Of a stretch of DNA of 64,000 bases, positions 16,530 through 25,829 are shown in pieces. Each line of letters begins with the position of its first letter. Positions within the stretch are counted from its first letter, which is position 1. The notes under the pieces were generated by a model, which saw only the letters and a list, made by a program, of their open reading frames with translations, made no database searches and was not told where the DNA came from. The translations under genes were made by a program, and so were the position numbers. The stretch comes from UBA1479 sp040218445 (lineage in GTDB: Bacteria > Pseudomonadota > Alphaproteobacteria > Rhodospirillales > Casp-alpha2). The stretch covers positions 129,175 through 193,174 of the forward strand of contig JAVJRK010000003.1 in assembly GCA_040218445.1 (NCBI GenBank), given 5' to 3'.

Positions 16530-18488
16530 ATGGCCCCGACGGACGATACGTCTATGGATTTTTATCAACGGGTCGGCACGACCTGTAACATGTTGCTCGC
16601 ACGCGATCTCGAGAACGCGTTCGATGCAATCAGTGAACTGCAACTTGAACGGCCTGATGCGGCGGAAGTCCTCTATCTGATGGGTATCGCGGCCGTGACA
16701 ATGGAAGAATACGGCCGGGGCTTGATCTTCATCGAAGAAGCACACAACACGGACCCCGATTGCTTTGAATATTCCGACGTCCTGGCCAACCTGCACGTCC
16801 GGGTCGGCAATCTGTCGGAAGGTGTGTATTTCGCGAAATTGTCGACAACGCTTGAACCCCATCCTCACGTTCGCAATCTTGTGCCGCCGGATATGCGGAA
16901 TTTTTTCGAGTCACTCGAAAAAACAGCCATTCCCCGCCACCGTGCGTATGGTTTCGTATCGTTGCACCGCCACGAATATACCGACGCTGCACGAGAGTTC
17001 GACCGACAGGTGTTGCTGACTCCCGAAGACGACACTTCCTACCGCTATGGCAGCCGCGCCCACCAGATGCTCGGCAATTTCGAGCGTGCGATCACCTATG
17101 CCCAAAAAGCCGTTGCCTTGGCCCCGGACGATATGGCCAACCATTTTCAGGCAGGCAAGCTAAGCCAGGCTATCGGCGCTGACGAAGCAGCAATGTTCCA
17201 TTATCTCAAAGTCGCGGAACTCGATCAGGAAACACCGCAGGATGTGGCGGCGGCGCTTGCCTCTGCGATGCAGCTTTCCAACGGCGACCCAGAGGCCCTT
17301 GCTTCGATCAAAAGCGCACTGGCCGACCGCATGGCTGAGGCGGCTTCACTGCCGCCCGAGGCCACGGCCAGCCTCAGCAAGAAAGAGAAAATCCATATCG
17401 GATATGTCACCAACAGTGACTGGAGCACGGACACCGTCGCTCTGCTAGAACCGTTCCTTGAACTGCATGATCGCAGCCGCTTCAACGTCCACATTTACCA
17501 ACAAACCCAAGGACGTAGCGCGTATATCAAGTACCTTAACAACCTCGCCGATTCGGAGCGGCGATTGTGGGAACTTGATGATGAAATCGCCTCGATCGTT
17601 ATTGCCGGAGACGAAATCGACGTGCTGGTGAATATGTGCGCGCCCGAATCCGACAACCGTGCATCCCTCTTTGCAATGGCCCCATCAGCGATTCAAGTAG
17701 GGTATTTAGGCATGAATTTCGGTCTGGGCATGCCCGGCATTACGCACGTGCTGAGCGATCCCATGACTGATGATCTATGCCGTGAACAAGCGGGCCCGGA
17801 TCAGAAAATTGTCCAGGTGGAGCCCGGTCTTTGGTCGATCAAACCACCAAACATGCTTCCCGATGTGGCGCCGCTCCCGGCGGAAAAGAACGGGCATCTC
17901 ACTCTGGGGCTGGCTTGCGACCTTGCCGCTTTGACTAAATCGGCAATTAAAACACTTGCCGAAGTTCTCAAAGCTTTTCCGGAAAGCCGGCTTCTATTTG
18001 GAGCAAACGGTGCGACGGACACATATGTCTCGCGCCGGATCGAACAGCTGTTCGGTGAAATCGATCTAAGTGGCCGCGTGTCCGTATGGCCTCACAAGGC
18101 CGTTGGGGACCCCTGGGATTCCGATCCCGGGTTCTGGAGCAACGTGGACCTGTTTCTTGTACCCGATGCTTTGTCTGCCCCCCTTCGAGCCGCCGAGGCC
18201 CTTTGGATGGGCGTCCCCATGCTAACCCTCAAGGGAACGCAACGCCCCATCGCCTGCGCAGCGTCGAGCATCCTGGCTTCCGCCAATAAACCGGAATGGA
18301 TTTACGAAACCACCGAAGAGCTTATCGACCAAATCTCTACCTTCGCGAGCGACTTTGGTGAACTTGCCGATCTCCGCGCAGAACTGCGTAACCAGATGCG
18401 GCGATCCGCTCTGTTTAACCCCTTGGTTCATGTACGCGCCATGGAAGCCCTGTTTGCCACCATGGTTGATTCCAGGGATGGCGGCTAA
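16530..18488 (+). CDS. TPR / GT41-like flagellin glycosyltransferase (FlmG-like)
   Basis: A 652-residue cytoplasmic protein. Residues about 10-270 are tetratricopeptide repeats ('AITYAQKAVALAPDDMANHF' is the clearest unit). Residues about 285-645 resemble the GT-B domain of O-GlcNAc transferase/SPINDLY: 'KIHIGYVTNSDWSTD', 'QVGYLGMNFGLGMPG', and 'PLRAAEALWMGVPMLTLKG'. This TPR + GT41 layout is that of FlmG, which glycosylates flagellin with pseudaminic acid in Caulobacter. The gene lies next to flaF and the flagellin locus, which supports that role. Oddly, the HPT-type histidine motif that follows 'GYVSSDF' in O-GlcNAc transferases is absent. It could instead modify another flagellar protein. 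Confidence 0.72.
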   Translation: MAPTDDTSMDFYQRVGTTCNMLLARDLENAFDAISELQLERPDAAEVLYLMGIAAVTMEEYGRGLIFIEEAHNTDPDCFEYSDVLANLHVRVGNLSEGVYFAKLSTTLEPHPHVRNLVPPDMRNFFESLEKTAIPRHRAYGFVSLHRHEYTDAAREFDRQVLLTPEDDTSYRYGSRAHQMLGNFERAITYAQKAVALAPDDMANHFQAGKLSQAIGADEAAMFHYLKVAELDQETPQDVAAALASAMQLSNGDPEALASIKSALADRMAEAASLPPEATASLSKKEKIHIGYVTNSDWSTDTVALLEPFLELHDRSRFNVHIYQQTQGRSAYIKYLNNLADSERRLWELDDEIASIVIAGDEIDVLVNMCAPESDNRASLFAMAPSAIQVGYLGMNFGLGMPGITHVLSDPMTDDLCREQAGPDQKIVQVEPGLWSIKPPNMLPDVAPLPAEKNGHLTLGLACDLAALTKSAIKTLAEVLKAFPESRLLFGANGATDTYVSRRIEQLFGEIDLSGRVSVWPHKAVGDPWDSDPGFWSNVDLFLVPDALSAPLRAAEALWMGVPMLTLKGTQRPIACAASSILASANKPEWIYETTEELIDQISTFASDFGELADLRAELRNQMRRSALFNPLVHVRAMEALFATMVDSRDGG

Positions 18489-18531
18489 ACATCAAGATTA
18501 GTCGTGTTCGGCGAAAGCCGTTCGGACGATT

Positions 18532-19359
18532 TTACGAGATAATATTAACCGCTGATCCTGGCGGTGGAGTTTGAGGCTTCAAGCGGTTCGTCAGCGCCTC
18601 GCTGAGCCCCGCGTTGATTTCGAATGATAGTGACAGTGCCCGCAGCAGGTTTCCCAATTTGGTTTCTGCTTCAGCGATTTCCTGCTCACGCCTCGATTGT
18701 TCGGTCGATGTCACTTCAAGCAAATCAGCTTCGACGATCGCGAATTTGCGTTGAATGTTCTGTTCAAGATCCAAGGTCACGGCAATCGTATTTTGGGTAA
18801 CGGTAATTCCCACGCTGACTTCGGTCTGCAAAGCCGTCAACGTATCGGCCACGGCAACATTGCCGGGATCAGTCAGCGCACCGGCAGTCACCTCGAGGCC
18901 ACGGATGGTTTCAACGTCTTCCTTCAGACGCTGGATGACTTTTCCGTCCTGCACATCCGGATGCGCAAAGACATAAAGATTTTCGATTTTCGTCGCGAGA
19001 ATATCCCGCTGAGTTTCGAACGCGGCAACTTCATCAGCATCCACGGTGGCGTCCTGGTTGAAGGTCGCGAACAAAGCTGAGACTTCATCGAAAATCTTTT
19101 CCAGGGCCCCCTTGTTGTTGGTGTTTCCCTGGCGAAAATCAGCCAATGCCGGCAAGGCGTCTATGAGTGCCTTTTGACGGCTGGAGAGGTCATTAATCTT
19201 GCGTTCAAGGGTCGAAGACGTCTGCGAGACATCTTCGATCAACTTGTTATGGCGATTGATCAACGAGTTCTGCAATAGATTAAATTGCAACTCGAATTGC
19301 ACGCGCTGATTGTTCAGCGCGGTATTCGCCAGTGTAAAAGCAAACGGCGTAATCGCCAT
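18532..19359 (-). CDS. Unknown helical protein in the flagellar locus
   Basis: I do not recognise this 275-residue protein. It is predicted nearly all alpha-helical. The N-terminal helix 'NNQRVQFELQFNLLQNSLIN' and the C-terminal 'LLRALSLSFEINAGLSEALT' flank a middle with heptad-like stretches. 'NQDATVDADEVAAFETQRD' near residue 102 faintly recalls an EF-hand. There is no signal peptide or membrane segment, and the tail is proline-rich. Long terminal helices are seen in flagellar axial proteins, but no conserved flagellin or hook motif is present, so this is only a resemblance. It is alone on the minus strand between flagellar modification genes. It may be a secreted filament component, a chaperone or an assembly factor. 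Confidence 0.6.
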   Translation of the reverse strand: MAITPFAFTLANTALNNQRVQFELQFNLLQNSLINRHNKLIEDVSQTSSTLERKINDLSSRQKALIDALPALADFRQGNTNNKGALEKIFDEVSALFATFNQDATVDADEVAAFETQRDILATKIENLYVFAHPDVQDGKVIQRLKEDVETIRGLEVTAGALTDPGNVAVADTLTALQTEVSVGITVTQNTIAVTLDLEQNIQRKFAIVEADLLEVTSTEQSRREQEIAEAETKLGNLLRALSLSFEINAGLSEALTNRLKPQTPPPGSAVNIIS

Positions 19360-19395
19360 CTCACCCTACTTTCCAGTTGCCTCAGCAAACGCCGG

Positions 19396-19414
19396 ATAGG
19401 CAAAAAATGCCTAT
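19396..19414. promoter_or_regulatory. Inverted repeat upstream of the unknown helical gene
   Basis: ATAGGCA-AAAAA-TGCCTAT is a perfect 7-bp inverted repeat 37 nt upstream of the minus-strand start at 19359. It may be an operator or a leader hairpin. The plus-strand side is T-rich but has no gene upstream that would need a terminator. Confidence 0.35.
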
Positions 19415-19548
19415 TTATTTCCGTACGTTAGATACTACCATACTCCCCTCAAAATAGCGACAAACTAATACTTCAAACGCCCTTCCCCATAAGGCCATCC
19501 GCCCATTCTTTAACTATATCTCCCAGCATGGCTTGGGTAAGGTAAGAC

Positions 19549-21990
19549 ATGCAGATAGAGACCCTGATTTCGCGAATTCGTGCGGGCGACGCCCAAAACG
19601 GGATCGCTGATTTCATTGCGGAAATTCCCGGTGCAACCTTGGAAAACCTCGTCGTCACCGCCATGCAATGGCCGGAGGCTGAGGACGTCAAAGAAATCTT
19701 GTTGCTGGAATACCTCAAAGAATTTCCCGACAGTGTTCCCGTCCGTTGGGCCCTGGCACAGATGATGTATACCCAGAAGCGGTTTGTCGATGCGATGCCC
19801 CATTACCGCTCGGTACTGGAATCAACCACTCAAGTGGGGTTTTGCTACCACGCAATCGCCGTTGGTCTCAGCACCACAGGGTCTGTCCACGAATTGCGTG
19901 ACCTGATCCTCGAGGCGAAGCGGGAAATTCCGGACGACGAACACCCCAACTGGCAATTCCCCATGCGGCTCAACGACCTTCGACCGCCGCACCGCACGCA
20001 TCATCAGCTTTGGTTTCGCGAACACCTTACAAAATGCCGCACGGACCGGCTTACCCAGGCCGCAGCGGCACATATCGTCACTTGGCACCCGTTGGACAAC
20101 GTTTCCGAACCGACCGGGGGAATGTTCCGCCTGGCCGGCGCGGCCAAGGGCATCAATGCACAAAGAGGCTATTTCCTGATTGACGACACGCTTGAGGTCG
20201 CAGCGGAACCTGCAGTGGATGCGGCAGAAGACACGCAAATCTGGACCGCCGAATTCACGGCAACTCCCGGTGCCGTTCATCGTGTCACCTTATGCCTGGA
20301 AACGGCGGACGGCATCAGCACGGGCAACCAGATCGAACTAACCAGCCCCCCGCCCCCGTTTGCCGAAGCAAAAACCGGCGACGCCTATGAAGTGGGAATG
20401 ACCGGGGCAACCTTCACCGGCCACGTGGCCGCATCCGGAAGCGATGCGCGTTACCGCTTCGAATATGGCGCGTCGCCCGACACGATGTCCCATTCGACGT
20501 CCTGGTGCCCCGTTCCCGGCCCCTTGAATGGCCGGATTCAAGCCGCCCCGCACAAGACACCGCTGCGGTTTTATTTTTACGGCTCTCAAATCACGTGGGA
20601 GCCCGGCGAATCACCGGGCTTGGTCTGTCATTGGCCGTTCGGCCAGGATCCCAACCATATTTCCGGGATCGGTTTCCTGGAACTGCTGTTCGCAGCCCAA
20701 CACAACAGCTGTCAGTATGACGGATTTCAGGCCGTTCAAGATTGGGAAGGGTCGGACATCCGTGACGCGCGGGTCACCCTTCGCCTGACCGCCAAGGATT
20801 TCAATTCCAACGACACACAGCAATGTTTCGGTATCGGCTCTCGCCGTGCCTGTTGGATGTTGACTGGGCAGACATTCAACCTAGCGAATATCGAACAAGA
20901 CGGGGAAGTCGAAATTTCCGCGACCTTGTCGGGTGACCGTGGACAATGGACGTTCGCCGGCAACAACCCGGTCGAACAACCGAACTATGATCGGTATGGG
21001 TACGAGCCCCTGAAGGATACCCTTGCGGACCACATCGGAAATATCTTCATGGTCGCGCCGTTCGGCGATATCCGCGGCACCATCACCGGCACCTTGAGCG
21101 TCAAGGACGCCATCGTTGAGTACCGCAGCAAAAATATTCTCCATGTCGATGCGGGTGCCCAACTGGTCACATACCCGACGAGTTCTACCGCCGACCCCAA
21201 ATCCCTGACCGACGGCATCCGCAGCAATGAGGATGCGGGGTGGTATCAGACCACGGCGACGGATACGCCGCCGACATTTATCTGGACACTTCCCAAACCT
21301 GTTAAAATCACAACAGTCGTTCTGCACCAGGACATCGCGATGCCGACGAAACGGGCACGCTTAACGGTCACGGGACCGGATGGAGTTTTCGTCAAGGACG
21401 AAGCGTTACCGACCGATTTCGGCCAACTTTCCGTTGTGCCGCAACTCAATATTCCCATGGATCTAAGCGGCCCCATAGATGAAATTAAATTAGAACTTTT
21501 AGACGGCGCCACACCGGACGGCATGGGACTTCACGCGATCGAGGTATTTGCCGAAGATTATTCCCCGCCTCCATGCACGATACCAACGACCGTGCTGGAA
21601 GATGTAGAAGGCTTGCCCTCCGGGGAGCAGGTATTTTACCGGCTCGTCTGTACGGCCGACGAGGAAGAATCCGCCGGGGACATCCACGACATTATGTTGC
21701 CTGCTGATAGCACTCCCCGGCTTATCGACGCATCGGTATTTTCAATCGAAACAGGTAAGGCGGTTATTCGAATTCGCGTCAATCCTATGGGTTATAAGAC
21801 GACCGCCCGGTGGCACCTTGATGATGGAACGTCCGGCGAGATTCCCTGCGGTTGGGAAAACGTCGCCGCTCACCGCTTTATTTCCGTTCACGATGTCGCT
21901 CCAGGTTCGCGCTCTTTGACGGTCAAGTTAATCAACGATCAGGAAAACGAAAGCCAGGAACTATCCGTATCATGGTCTCAAGCCGATTAA
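19549..21990 (+). CDS. Unknown large protein: TPR-like N-terminus and beta-rich domains
   Basis: An 813-residue protein that I cannot assign to a named family. Residues about 1-150 are helical-repeat-like ('VRWALAQMMYTQKRFVDAMPHYR'-type TPR pattern around 60-90). The rest is beta-rich: a fibronectin-like stretch (about 220-320), a domain with 'VCHWPFGQDPNHISGIGF' (about 350-530), a discoidin-like segment with 'TFIWTLPKPVKITTVVLHQD' (about 570-690), and a C-terminal Ig-like part. There is no signal peptide or membrane helix. Discoidin-like domains often bind carbohydrate, so a glycan-related role is possible. GGTAAGG precedes the ATG. It sits directly upstream of maf, so co-transcription is likely. 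Confidence 0.65.
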   Translation: MQIETLISRIRAGDAQNGIADFIAEIPGATLENLVVTAMQWPEAEDVKEILLLEYLKEFPDSVPVRWALAQMMYTQKRFVDAMPHYRSVLESTTQVGFCYHAIAVGLSTTGSVHELRDLILEAKREIPDDEHPNWQFPMRLNDLRPPHRTHHQLWFREHLTKCRTDRLTQAAAAHIVTWHPLDNVSEPTGGMFRLAGAAKGINAQRGYFLIDDTLEVAAEPAVDAAEDTQIWTAEFTATPGAVHRVTLCLETADGISTGNQIELTSPPPPFAEAKTGDAYEVGMTGATFTGHVAASGSDARYRFEYGASPDTMSHSTSWCPVPGPLNGRIQAAPHKTPLRFYFYGSQITWEPGESPGLVCHWPFGQDPNHISGIGFLELLFAAQHNSCQYDGFQAVQDWEGSDIRDARVTLRLTAKDFNSNDTQQCFGIGSRRACWMLTGQTFNLANIEQDGEVEISATLSGDRGQWTFAGNNPVEQPNYDRYGYEPLKDTLADHIGNIFMVAPFGDIRGTITGTLSVKDAIVEYRSKNILHVDAGAQLVTYPTSSTADPKSLTDGIRSNEDAGWYQTTATDTPPTFIWTLPKPVKITTVVLHQDIAMPTKRARLTVTGPDGVFVKDEALPTDFGQLSVVPQLNIPMDLSGPIDEIKLELLDGATPDGMGLHAIEVFAEDYSPPPCTIPTTVLEDVEGLPSGEQVFYRLVCTADEEESAGDIHDIMLPADSTPRLIDASVFSIETGKAVIRIRVNPMGYKTTARWHLDDGTSGEIPCGWENVAAHRFISVHDVAPGSRSLTVKLINDQENESQELSVSWSQAD

Positions 21991-22106
21991 CCCTGTACCG
22001 GCCCCGAGCAACCGACTTGGTTTACGCGATCTTAATGAGGATGCTATTGAATTCGCCAAGGCAAGGCATCCGTTAGCACCACCGCCACGACAAGGACCTC
22101 ACGGTG

Positions 22107-24269
22107 ATGGAAATCGACATTGCGACCAATCCCGACGAAGCCGTCGGTGAATCTGAACAGACATTGACCGAAAAATGGTGGCTTGCCCCCGCCGACGCCG
22201 ACGAAAGAGCGAAACTTAGGGCGCGCAATCTGGCAATATTCCAGAAGAAGTATCCCACTGTTCACAGCGCTATCGTCGGCTATAAACCGAAATCCGAGCT
22301 GGTATTCGGCGACGACGGCCAGCCGGATATGAATTTCGCCGGCTCGGCATTTTACGACGGCAATATCACCGAATTTACGGATCGGCAGTTGGCGCAGTAT
22401 TGGCGCGCGCCGAACCGCCTGAATGTCGCGCCGCCTCTTCCGCAAACGATGGACACTCATGCCTCCCGCTTCCTCTATTCGATGCACGAACGGTTGCAAA
22501 AGGAAGTGGATGCCGAGTTTTCCGTTGGCCGGACAAGTAAACAAAGCTTCTACGGCTTGGTAATGGGCATTGGCCTGGGTCGTCACCTTCCCGAATTCAT
22601 CGAACGCACGGGATGCCGCAATATTTTCCTGCTTGATCCTAATCTTGAAGGTTTCTACCACTCGATGGAGACGTTGGACTGGGAAGCCATTCTGTTCGAA
22701 TTTCAGGATCGCAACGGCGATATCTTCTTTTATGTCGGGGGAGATACTCAGCATTGGATGGATGGACTTCGCTACCAAACGCGAAAGACCAATACCATTT
22801 CAATGGACGGCTTCTACATCTACGCCCATTACAAGAACAGCATGTTTGCGGAGTTCTCAAAAAAGTTCAACAAAGAGTCCCAGTTCCTCATGACCGGGTT
22901 GGGGTTCTTCTTTGATGAGCAGCTCATGCTGCGTAATACCTATGCGAATATGGTCGGCAGAGATGTCCATACATACCTTCGGCCGACCAAGGCCGTCGCA
23001 GACAAAACACCGGCCATTATCGTCGGTTGCGGCCCATCGCTGGACGCCAGCATCGAAGACATCAAGCGTAATGCCGACAACGCAGTCATCATCTCTTGTG
23101 GGTCGGCGCTTGGCCCCTTGATGGATGCAGGCATCCGTCCGGATTTCCAGATGGAACTTGAAAATTACAAGGTTCTGCCGGTCATCATGTATGCAGCCTC
23201 CAAGCACGACCTTTCCGGCATTTGTCTTGTGGCCAGTTCGACTGTTGACCGGGAAATCCGCCAGTATTTCACGAATGAAATCTATTGGTTCCGTCCTGCG
23301 CTCTGCCCCTTCCCGATTTTCTCTGACGACGTGGAAAGCTGCCTGAGACATCCGGACCCCACCGTTGTTAACGTTGGGCTTTCGTTTGCTCAGGAATTGG
23401 GATTTCGCGAATTTTATCTATTCGGCGCGGACATGGGTCAAAAAGACAGCGATCAACATCACGCCAAATCGTCTTATCATTATTCGGATGAATCAAAGAA
23501 CGACTTGAAACAGGTCTTTAACATCGAAGTCCCAGCAAACTTCGGCGGCAAGGCAATGACCAGTTCAGGCCTGTTCTGGGCGCTTGATACTCTTCAACGA
23601 GCAATCGGCTATACCACGGCGAACCATAAATATTTCAATTGCAGCAACGGCGCCCGCATCAATCGCGCCATCCCCAAACTGCCGCGGACTCTTGACCTGC
23701 CGGAACCCGAAGTTTCACGCGAACAAGCCGTTCAGGATATCATTGATGCGTCGCGGTTGATGACGGCAGAGGAAATTGACAACCGCTGGCAGCCGGAAAA
23801 GATGATCGATGCGTTCAACGATCTGTTGGACAATCTGTTGGATCTGGTGGAAACCCACGACCTCATCAATGATACAGACCATCTGATCGAATCATCACGG
23901 CTGTTCTATTCCAACACCGACACCGTCTACAGCCATTATTCCAGCCTGGTACTGCGTGGAACGATCAATCAGATGCTGATCGCCTGCGACTATTACCTTT
24001 GTCGCCTGAATGACGAAAGCAAATACGAACCGGCGCTGGAAGTTGTCCGCGATGAATATCGGAAGGTGACTGAGCGTCTGCGCAGCATCGCGACCAAGCA
24101 TATCAGGTCTCAGGCTCTGGGCATTGAGTTGGCGGAAGCCTGCCTGAACGGCACCTCGGACGACGATGGCCTGACCGATGAAGAACGCGAAGCCTTGACG
24201 GTCCGCCAGGATAAGCCGTCGGATGAAGACGCCGATACCGGGCAAGACGCCGTACCGGCCGATACATAA
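22107..24269 (+). CDS. Maf motility-associated glycosyltransferase (DUF115)
   Basis: A 720-residue protein of the Maf family, which transfers pseudaminic or legionaminic acid to flagellin. The MAF_flag10/DUF115 core spans about 300-480: 'PAIIVGCGPSLDASIEDIKR', 'VIISCGSALGPLMDAGIRPD', and 'YLFGADMGQKDSDQHHAKSS'. The N-terminal region about 100-290 is the usual Maf N-terminal domain. The C-terminus is acidic and repetitive in Asp/Glu. ATG at 22107 (a GTG at 22104 is alternative). With the FlmG-like gene at 16530 there are two candidate flagellin transferases within 8 kb, an uncommon situation. Confidence 0.88.
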   Translation: MEIDIATNPDEAVGESEQTLTEKWWLAPADADERAKLRARNLAIFQKKYPTVHSAIVGYKPKSELVFGDDGQPDMNFAGSAFYDGNITEFTDRQLAQYWRAPNRLNVAPPLPQTMDTHASRFLYSMHERLQKEVDAEFSVGRTSKQSFYGLVMGIGLGRHLPEFIERTGCRNIFLLDPNLEGFYHSMETLDWEAILFEFQDRNGDIFFYVGGDTQHWMDGLRYQTRKTNTISMDGFYIYAHYKNSMFAEFSKKFNKESQFLMTGLGFFFDEQLMLRNTYANMVGRDVHTYLRPTKAVADKTPAIIVGCGPSLDASIEDIKRNADNAVIISCGSALGPLMDAGIRPDFQMELENYKVLPVIMYAASKHDLSGICLVASSTVDREIRQYFTNEIYWFRPALCPFPIFSDDVESCLRHPDPTVVNVGLSFAQELGFREFYLFGADMGQKDSDQHHAKSSYHYSDESKNDLKQVFNIEVPANFGGKAMTSSGLFWALDTLQRAIGYTTANHKYFNCSNGARINRAIPKLPRTLDLPEPEVSREQAVQDIIDASRLMTAEEIDNRWQPEKMIDAFNDLLDNLLDLVETHDLINDTDHLIESSRLFYSNTDTVYSHYSSLVLRGTINQMLIACDYYLCRLNDESKYEPALEVVRDEYRKVTERLRSIATKHIRSQALGIELAEACLNGTSDDDGLTDEEREALTVRQDKPSDEDADTGQDAVPADT

Positions 24270-24290
24270 AACGGTCTGCTTCGGTCTGCC

Positions 24291-25676
24291 CTAACTTTTC
24301 TTTGATGAAAATTCAGCCAGCGCTTGGGCGACATCCTGAACGACAGCCGACCAATCACCCGCGTTGGGTTGCCTGAACAGACGCATGCTTGGGTACCAAG
24401 GGGAATCATCCCGCCCCAACATCCAGCGCCAATCGGGCACATGGGTAATCATGGTCCAAACAGGCCGTTCCATCGCGCCGGCAAGATGTATCAGCGACGT
24501 ATCGACACCGATGATCAAATCCAGCGCAGAAACGGCGGCAGCGACTTCCGAAAACGGATAGGCCCGCCGGAATAACATTTTCATGGGCCCGGAAAACACC
24601 GTGCCCTCAATTTGCGCCATCCCCGGACCAATTTGCAGAGAATGCAAAGAGATGCCGGGAACATTCAATAGCGGCTCTAGGACCGAAAGGGGAACCGAAC
24701 GTTCGGCATCCCGTTTATGAGAAGGGTTGCCCGACCAAACAAGCCCCACGTGAAGCGGACCTGGTAATCGCTGCTCGATCCGTTCACGCCAACGCTGGAC
24801 GGCTGCCGGTTCGGCGCGCACATAGGCTCCAGTCCAAAAATCATCCCCTTGGTGTACTTCCAACACCGCAGGAAGGCTCATAATCGGGATGAACAGATCG
24901 TGGTCCGGCAGGGGCATATCCTTGGTGATGATCTGATAGACACCGGGCATTCCCTCGAACAGCGGTTTCAACGTCTCGGGCACCTCCAAGATCACCTGCC
25001 CGACCCTCTCTGCCGCGGATCGAACGAACCTGACGAACTGGATATTGTCGCCCAGCCCTTGTTCTGCATGAATTAACAAAGTGCCATCCGGCACTGGCTC
25101 TCCCTGCCATCGAGGCTGGGTCGATCGGGTTTTTACAAGTCCGACATTGCTCGCCGAATGACGCCATTCGAACCCCTGCCAACCGGTGCTGAATTCTCCC
25201 TTGAGCAAATGCAGCAAACCCAGGTTGTATCTGGTTGTGGGGTCGTCAGCGTTAATTTCGAGGATACGGTTGAAAATTTCTTCCGCATCCCTAACAAGAC
25301 CTTGAGCAGCCAATGTCGCGGCAAGATTGAGCAGCGGTCCGGGATGCCCCGGAAGGGCGTCCGCAACGCGCCTGAATTCGGCTTCGGCTTCTTTTAATCG
25401 GCCCAAATTTTGAAGTGCGGCACCCCGGGCGTTCCGCGATTCAGCGTGGTCTGGTGCTGCCGCCAAGGCGATATCCAAAGCCTGTAAGGCTGCGGCATTG
25501 TCTCCAAGCTGGATGCTGACCCGCCCGACACCGCATAACGCCATGGGATGATTAGGGAATGCCGCAAGAATGGCCTGAAGGTCGGCAATCGCATCGCGTG
25601 GGCGCTCTTCCCCCAGACACGCCTCAACGCGCGACAAGGCTGCCTGAATATCGGATTCGGATCGTATTTCCATCAT
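24291..25676 (-). CDS. TPR protein with GT9/heptosyltransferase-like domain
   Basis: A 461-residue protein. Residues about 1-165 are four or more TPR units ('ALQALDIALAAAPDHAESRN', 'AEEIFNRILEINADDPTTRY'). Residues about 190-455 resemble a GT-B domain related to family 9: 'LLIHAEQGLGDNIQFVRFVR', 'VGLVWSGNPSHKRDAERSVP', 'LDLIIGVDTSLIHLAGAMER'. Such proteins are frequent in flagellar and surface-polysaccharide loci of alphaproteobacteria, but their acceptors are largely unknown. A relative with the same C-terminal motifs lies at 43606. It is convergent with maf (22-nt gap) and downstream of the flagellin terminator, so it has its own promoter or depends on read-through. Confidence 0.78.
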   Translation of the reverse strand: MMEIRSESDIQAALSRVEACLGEERPRDAIADLQAILAAFPNHPMALCGVGRVSIQLGDNAAALQALDIALAAAPDHAESRNARGAALQNLGRLKEAEAEFRRVADALPGHPGPLLNLAATLAAQGLVRDAEEIFNRILEINADDPTTRYNLGLLHLLKGEFSTGWQGFEWRHSASNVGLVKTRSTQPRWQGEPVPDGTLLIHAEQGLGDNIQFVRFVRSAAERVGQVILEVPETLKPLFEGMPGVYQIITKDMPLPDHDLFIPIMSLPAVLEVHQGDDFWTGAYVRAEPAAVQRWRERIEQRLPGPLHVGLVWSGNPSHKRDAERSVPLSVLEPLLNVPGISLHSLQIGPGMAQIEGTVFSGPMKMLFRRAYPFSEVAAAVSALDLIIGVDTSLIHLAGAMERPVWTMITHVPDWRWMLGRDDSPWYPSMRLFRQPNAGDWSAVVQDVAQALAEFSSKKS

Positions 25677-25733
25677 CCCTTATGCCCCCGTACACTCACT
25701 TTGCGCTCCGGCTAGACCTGCCATCCAATGCCA

Positions 25734-25772
25734 TAAAAAAGAAACCGCCGCCACCCATCGGGCGGCGGCGGC
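25734..25772 (-). terminator. Terminator of the downstream flagellin gene
   Basis: On the minus strand a perfect 8-bp stem CCGCCGCC / GGCGGCGG is followed by TTTCTTTTTT. It is about 60 nt beyond the stop of the flagellin at 25830 and is a strong intrinsic terminator, as expected for an abundant transcript. Confidence 0.85.
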
Positions 25773-25829
25773 TCTTTACAACCGTGTGCGCTGGATCCGC
25801 CCTCCACAAGGAGAAGCGGATCAAGGCGA

